In this document: positions 5,857 to 8,031 of the stretch, in pieces | Position numbering within the stretch: the first letter of the stretch is position 1 | Layout of the letters: each line of letters opens with the position of its first letter | NCBI GenBank assembly: GCA_013331265.1 | Contig: DUGS01000071.1 | Location: 7,395 to 15,425 of the forward strand | Origin: Methanosarcina sp. | GTDB taxonomy: Archaea > Halobacteriota > Methanosarcinia > Methanosarcinales > Methanosarcinaceae | Length of the DNA stretch: 8,031 bases | Direction of reading: 5' to 3' | The notes under the pieces: model-generated | Told to the model about the DNA's origin: nothing | The model's input: the letters and a program-made list of their open reading frames with translations, nothing else | Databases searched by the model: none | Made by a program: the position numbers and the translations under genes

Positions 5857-7755
5857 TTATTCTTTTGCGCTGGGGTCAAATGCACCTTTCTTACAGCCCT
5901 TGACGCTGGGGAACCCGGAATATTCACCGGCCATGCCCAGCTCTTCCAGGGCAGCGCAGTAAGCCTCTTCTGCAGCCTGGAGCGCATACTGGTGTGCATC
6001 CTCAGGACTTAATTCATCCTGCTTGCCATAGGTCATCCATGCTTCAGCGGTTGATTTTGGGACCATAATCGTGACTGGGACAAGGGGGTCCTCAGACTCT
6101 GGAACAACAACTGGCGGGATAACAATTGGACCAGGGCAAGCAGGCGGCATAATTGGAGCAGGTAAACACCGGCTGGGAGCAAGATGACATACGGGAGCAA
6201 GTGGACATGTCGGACCGCGTAGACACTGGATGGGACCACGGAGACATTGAATGGGACCACGGAGACACTGAATGGGACCACGGAGACACTGGATGGGACC
6301 ACGGGGACATGTTGGAGCTGGACATATTATCTGCGGAGCACGTAGACATATTATCTGCGGAGCACGTAAACACACTGAAGGTGCCACTTTGTTCACTGCA
6401 GCTCCTATATCGATCATACCAGCTCCAGTGGCGCTGTCAGAGCCAGCCCCGACAGATGTCCCGCACGGACTAAAACCCTGAGTTACATCAATAGCAGTAT
6501 CCATAAGCGTCTGCTTAATCTCGGCTGGGGTAAGGCTCGACTTGGCATTCAGAAGCAAAGCAGCCCCACCAGCCACCATAGGAGCCGCACTTGAAGTGCC
6601 ACTAGCGACAAGCCATCCATCAGCTGACCCTGTCTCATCACCATTGGGGAAATTGCTGCCGCTGAAAAGACCATCAAATTCGGCACCTTTCTGTGTGGGC
6701 ATGACAATGAAGATCCCATGGGGCAAGTGGCCTACGATTCCACTTATATCAGGGCAATGTCGATTAGGATAAAGAGAATTAACACCACTTGATGCATAAG
6801 TCGCAGCTTCCCATGTTCCGTCCTGGCGGGGGTAAGCCCCTCCTACAGATATGACCTCAGGCATGCAGCCAGGCCACCCTATGGGACACCCATTGCCGCA
6901 GGCAAAGACCACAGTAATGCCTGATTTCACTGCGGCCTGAATTTCAGCCTCAAGGACAGGGTCACGGGGTTGCCCCCAGCTACATGTGATAACCTTAACT
7001 CCAAGAGAAACTGCCAGACGAAATGCGGCAACTGATGCCCAATTGTACCCATCAATCATCTTTACAAAATGGAGCTCACACTCAGGAGCAATTGCCAGAA
7101 GGTTCGATGCTATGCCTGTTCCATGGCCGATTTCATCCTTAGTGGAGTCACCTACCGCAGCATGAACTGTGATATTATATCCACGCCCGGAATAATAGTC
7201 ATGATCTGCCACAAATCCGGAGTCTATCATCGCAACTTTCACTCCGGTACCCCGGAAGCCTCGGGTATGAGCAGCATCCGCATTGGTCAGACGTGATATA
7301 TCGGCTGGAGGCCTGAGATGATAATAAGACAGTGCAGGCATTTGCCCTTCACCAGAGAGGAAATACCCCGTCGGAGGAATATAAAGGGTATCAACCAATG
7401 GCGCCAATTCCACAGGCACTTCTGGTGTCTTGTTCATGAAGAAGGGATTTATCTCAGCTGCCATTTCCCTGCCATAGAATGTCTTAACAGGCCGCTGAAC
7501 TATCTCTGTATTGAAATATTTCTTATATAGTTCCCCTGTTCCGACTATAGATATTCCAAACTGACTGCGAGCAATCACGGAAAAACCTGCGTCGCTTAAT
7601 TTCTTGCACGCCTCCTCCACATCAGAAGCTTCTGCCTGGTAAAAGAAAAGTTTTTTTGCATCCAGTGGAGCTGTATTCTTCATTAACGATGTTCCTGTCT
7701 TCGAACGGAGCACTACTTCAGCATAAATCTGCTTATCTACCTTACCATCTGTCAT
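5857..7755 (-). CDS. Subtilisin-like serine protease (S8) with prodomain and C-terminal cysteine-repeat tail
   Basis: The 632-residue protein has four parts. Residues about 8-130 are a prodomain-like region. Residues about 150-455 form an S8 catalytic domain with Asp178 (VAMIDSG), His211 (GHGTGIAS), oxyanion Asn288 (ACGNG) and Ser388 (GTSSAAPMVAGG), so it should be active. Residues 462-543 hold twelve cysteines in C-x(1,2)-[AG]-P repeats: CLRAPQII twice, CLRGPIQ-type units in the middle, then looser copies such as CPLAPV and CHLAPSR. A proline/valine-rich linker leads to a last domain (about 560-632) with an Ala/Glu-rich helix and C600 and C621. No N-terminal signal peptide or membrane anchor is visible, so it may act inside the cell or leave by another route. 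AAGGTGA 8 bases before the ATG supports the start. The downstream radical SAM/SPASM gene suggests that the repeat tail is post-translationally modified; this is inference. Disulfide or metal binding by the repeats is the alternative. Confidence 0.93.
   Translation of the reverse strand: MTDGKVDKQIYAEVVLRSKTGTSLMKNTAPLDAKKLFFYQAEASDVEEACKKLSDAGFSVIARSQFGISIVGTGELYKKYFNTEIVQRPVKTFYGREMAAEINPFFMNKTPEVPVELAPLVDTLYIPPTGYFLSGEGQMPALSYYHLRPPADISRLTNADAAHTRGFRGTGVKVAMIDSGFVADHDYYSGRGYNITVHAAVGDSTKDEIGHGTGIASNLLAIAPECELHFVKMIDGYNWASVAAFRLAVSLGVKVITCSWGQPRDPVLEAEIQAAVKSGITVVFACGNGCPIGWPGCMPEVISVGGAYPRQDGTWEAATYASSGVNSLYPNRHCPDISGIVGHLPHGIFIVMPTQKGAEFDGLFSGSNFPNGDETGSADGWLVASGTSSAAPMVAGGAALLLNAKSSLTPAEIKQTLMDTAIDVTQGFSPCGTSVGAGSDSATGAGMIDIGAAVNKVAPSVCLRAPQIICLRAPQIICPAPTCPRGPIQCLRGPIQCLRGPIQCLRGPIQCLRGPTCPLAPVCHLAPSRCLPAPIMPPACPGPIVIPPVVVPESEDPLVPVTIMVPKSTAEAWMTYGKQDELSPEDAHQYALQAAEEAYCAALEELGMAGEYSGFPSVKGCKKGAFDPSAKE
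6127..6372 (-). repeat. Coding repeat region for the cysteine-proline tail of the S8 protease
   Basis: The stretch encodes residues 462-543 of the protease. On the DNA level it holds four consecutive nearly identical 21-base units (6221-6241, 6242-6262, 6263-6283, 6284-6304) and two identical 24-base units (6321-6344, 6345-6368). Among the four 21-base units the differences fall only at third codon positions of Ile and Gln (ATC CAG, ATT CAG, ATT CAA, ATC CAG), leaving the CLRGPIQ-type peptide unchanged. The flanking repeats are more diverged, suggesting that the middle units arose by recent duplication. The unit length, a multiple of three, keeps several reading frames open on both strands. 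Confidence 0.92.
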
Positions 7756-7763
7756 TGGTTACT

Positions 7764-7770
7764 TCACCTT
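7764..7770 (-). promoter_or_regulatory. Ribosome binding site of the S8 protease gene
   Basis: On the minus strand AAGGTGA lies 8 bases before the ATG at 7755 and closely matches the archaeal anti-Shine-Dalgarno, fixing this start and implying a leadered transcript. Confidence 0.8.
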
Positions 7771-7807
7771 AAAGTCCGCACAGCATACGTTTAGTTTACG
7801 CATTAAA

Positions 7808-7846
7808 GAAAAAAGTAAATTAATAAAAAACAAAGTAATAAAAAGA
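7808..7846 (-). promoter_or_regulatory. AT-rich spacer: end of upstream gene and possible promoter of the protease operon
   Basis: Read on the minus strand, this part of the 111-base gap is a run of T-tracts (TTTTTATTAC, TTTTTTATTAATTTAC, TTTTTTC) just after the stop of the upstream membrane-protein gene, which suits archaeal termination. A TATA-like element around 7815-7828 would give a transcription start near 7793 and a leader of roughly 40 bases containing the ribosome binding site. Both readings are by composition and spacing only. Confidence 0.4.
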
Positions 7847-7866
7847 GAAAGGTAAACAGAAGAGAC

Positions 7867-8031
7867 TCAGGCAGTTTTCTCTTCCGTTTCTGTTTCACCC
7901 TGGGCTTGCGTAAGCCTCCTCATTTCCCTTATGCGCCTGATAATAATTTCTCCAAGGTAAATTGCAAGGGCTGTAAGAAGCACATACATTTTCAGGCTAA
8001 CCTGTTCATCTGATACTTTTTGGGAGTTCTG
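7867..8031 (-). CDS. C-terminal end of a membrane protein (partial, continues beyond the window)
   Basis: Fifty-four residues are visible, in one open frame that reaches the right edge of the window and ends in TGA at 7867-7869. They comprise a short polar stretch, one hydrophobic segment (MYVLLTALAIYLGEIII, visible residues 15-31), a strongly basic stretch (RRIREMRRL) and an acidic tail rich in Glu and Thr. By the positive-inside rule the tail should be cytoplasmic, which fits a large extracellular protein anchored at its C-terminus. The family cannot be named from this fragment. It lies 111 bases upstream of the protease start in the same direction, separated by T-rich DNA, so it is probably not in the same operon. 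Confidence 0.75.
   Translation of the reverse strand, partial: QNSQKVSDEQVSLKMYVLLTALAIYLGEIIIRRIREMRRLTQAQGETETEEKTA

Noticed and set aside
6127..6372. Collagen-like or structural Pro/Gly repeat instead of a modification core
   Set aside because: The repeats lack the Gly-x-y triplet and are defined by cysteine every 5-10 residues, so collagen-like folding is unlikely. A metal- or disulfide-bonded tail remains possible.
6153..6473. Open frame on the plus strand with WDHGD repeats, opposite the protease tail
   Set aside because: The periodicity comes from the 21-base coding repeats of the protease read antisense. There is no ribosome binding site, and the sense frame has clear family motifs. 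The overlapping minus-strand frames at 6033-6302 and 6092-6373 are shadows for the same reason.

Overview
The window looks like archaeal chromosome, most likely Methanosarcina or a close relative. The base composition is moderately AT-rich, intergenic DNA is very AT-rich, and TATA-like boxes precede several genes. Some starts have no ribosome binding site, while others have one matching the archaeal anti-Shine-Dalgarno (AAGGTGA, AGGTG). The protein families also fit: a UPF0104/flippase-like protein, a CTP-type polyprenol kinase and an archaeal-style sugar nucleotidyltransferase. The genus call is inference from style, not from a database match.

Left half, plus strand. A repeat array (1-124) comes first. 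It is followed by a small membrane-anchored OB-fold protein (149-565), a sugar-1-phosphate nucleotidyltransferase with a beta-helix tail (665-1843), a 417-base intergenic stretch with two strong inverted repeats, a flippase-like membrane protein of the AglD/LPG-synthase transmembrane family (2261-3316) and a dolichol/diacylglycerol-kinase-like membrane protein (3433-4029). The last three suit lipid-linked sugar chemistry for the cell envelope: activated sugar, membrane lipid-linked step, polyprenol phosphorylation.

Right half, minus strand. Read in transcription order it holds the end of a membrane protein that runs in from beyond the window (7867-8031), a subtilisin-like S8 protease (5857-7755), a radical SAM/SPASM enzyme with an N-terminal PqqD-like domain (4454-5800) and a 105-residue protein (4111-4428). 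The last three are close-set (56 and 25 bases apart) and probably one operon.

This three-gene block is the most interesting part. The protease has an intact Asp/His/Ser triad, but its C-terminus carries a run of twelve cysteines in C-x(1,2)-[AG]-P repeats, four of them encoded by nearly identical 21-base DNA units. A PqqD-fused SPASM enzyme is the kind that modifies ribosomal peptides, often by linking cysteine sulfur to a neighbouring residue. No separate precursor peptide is visible, so the likely substrate is the protease's own tail. The third protein is a free-standing relative of the protease's N-terminal prodomain. The proposed picture is a self-contained system: a protease bearing a post-translationally modified repeat tail, its modifying enzyme, and a detached prodomain that could act as inhibitor, chaperone or recognition partner. 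The chemistry and biological role are hypotheses.
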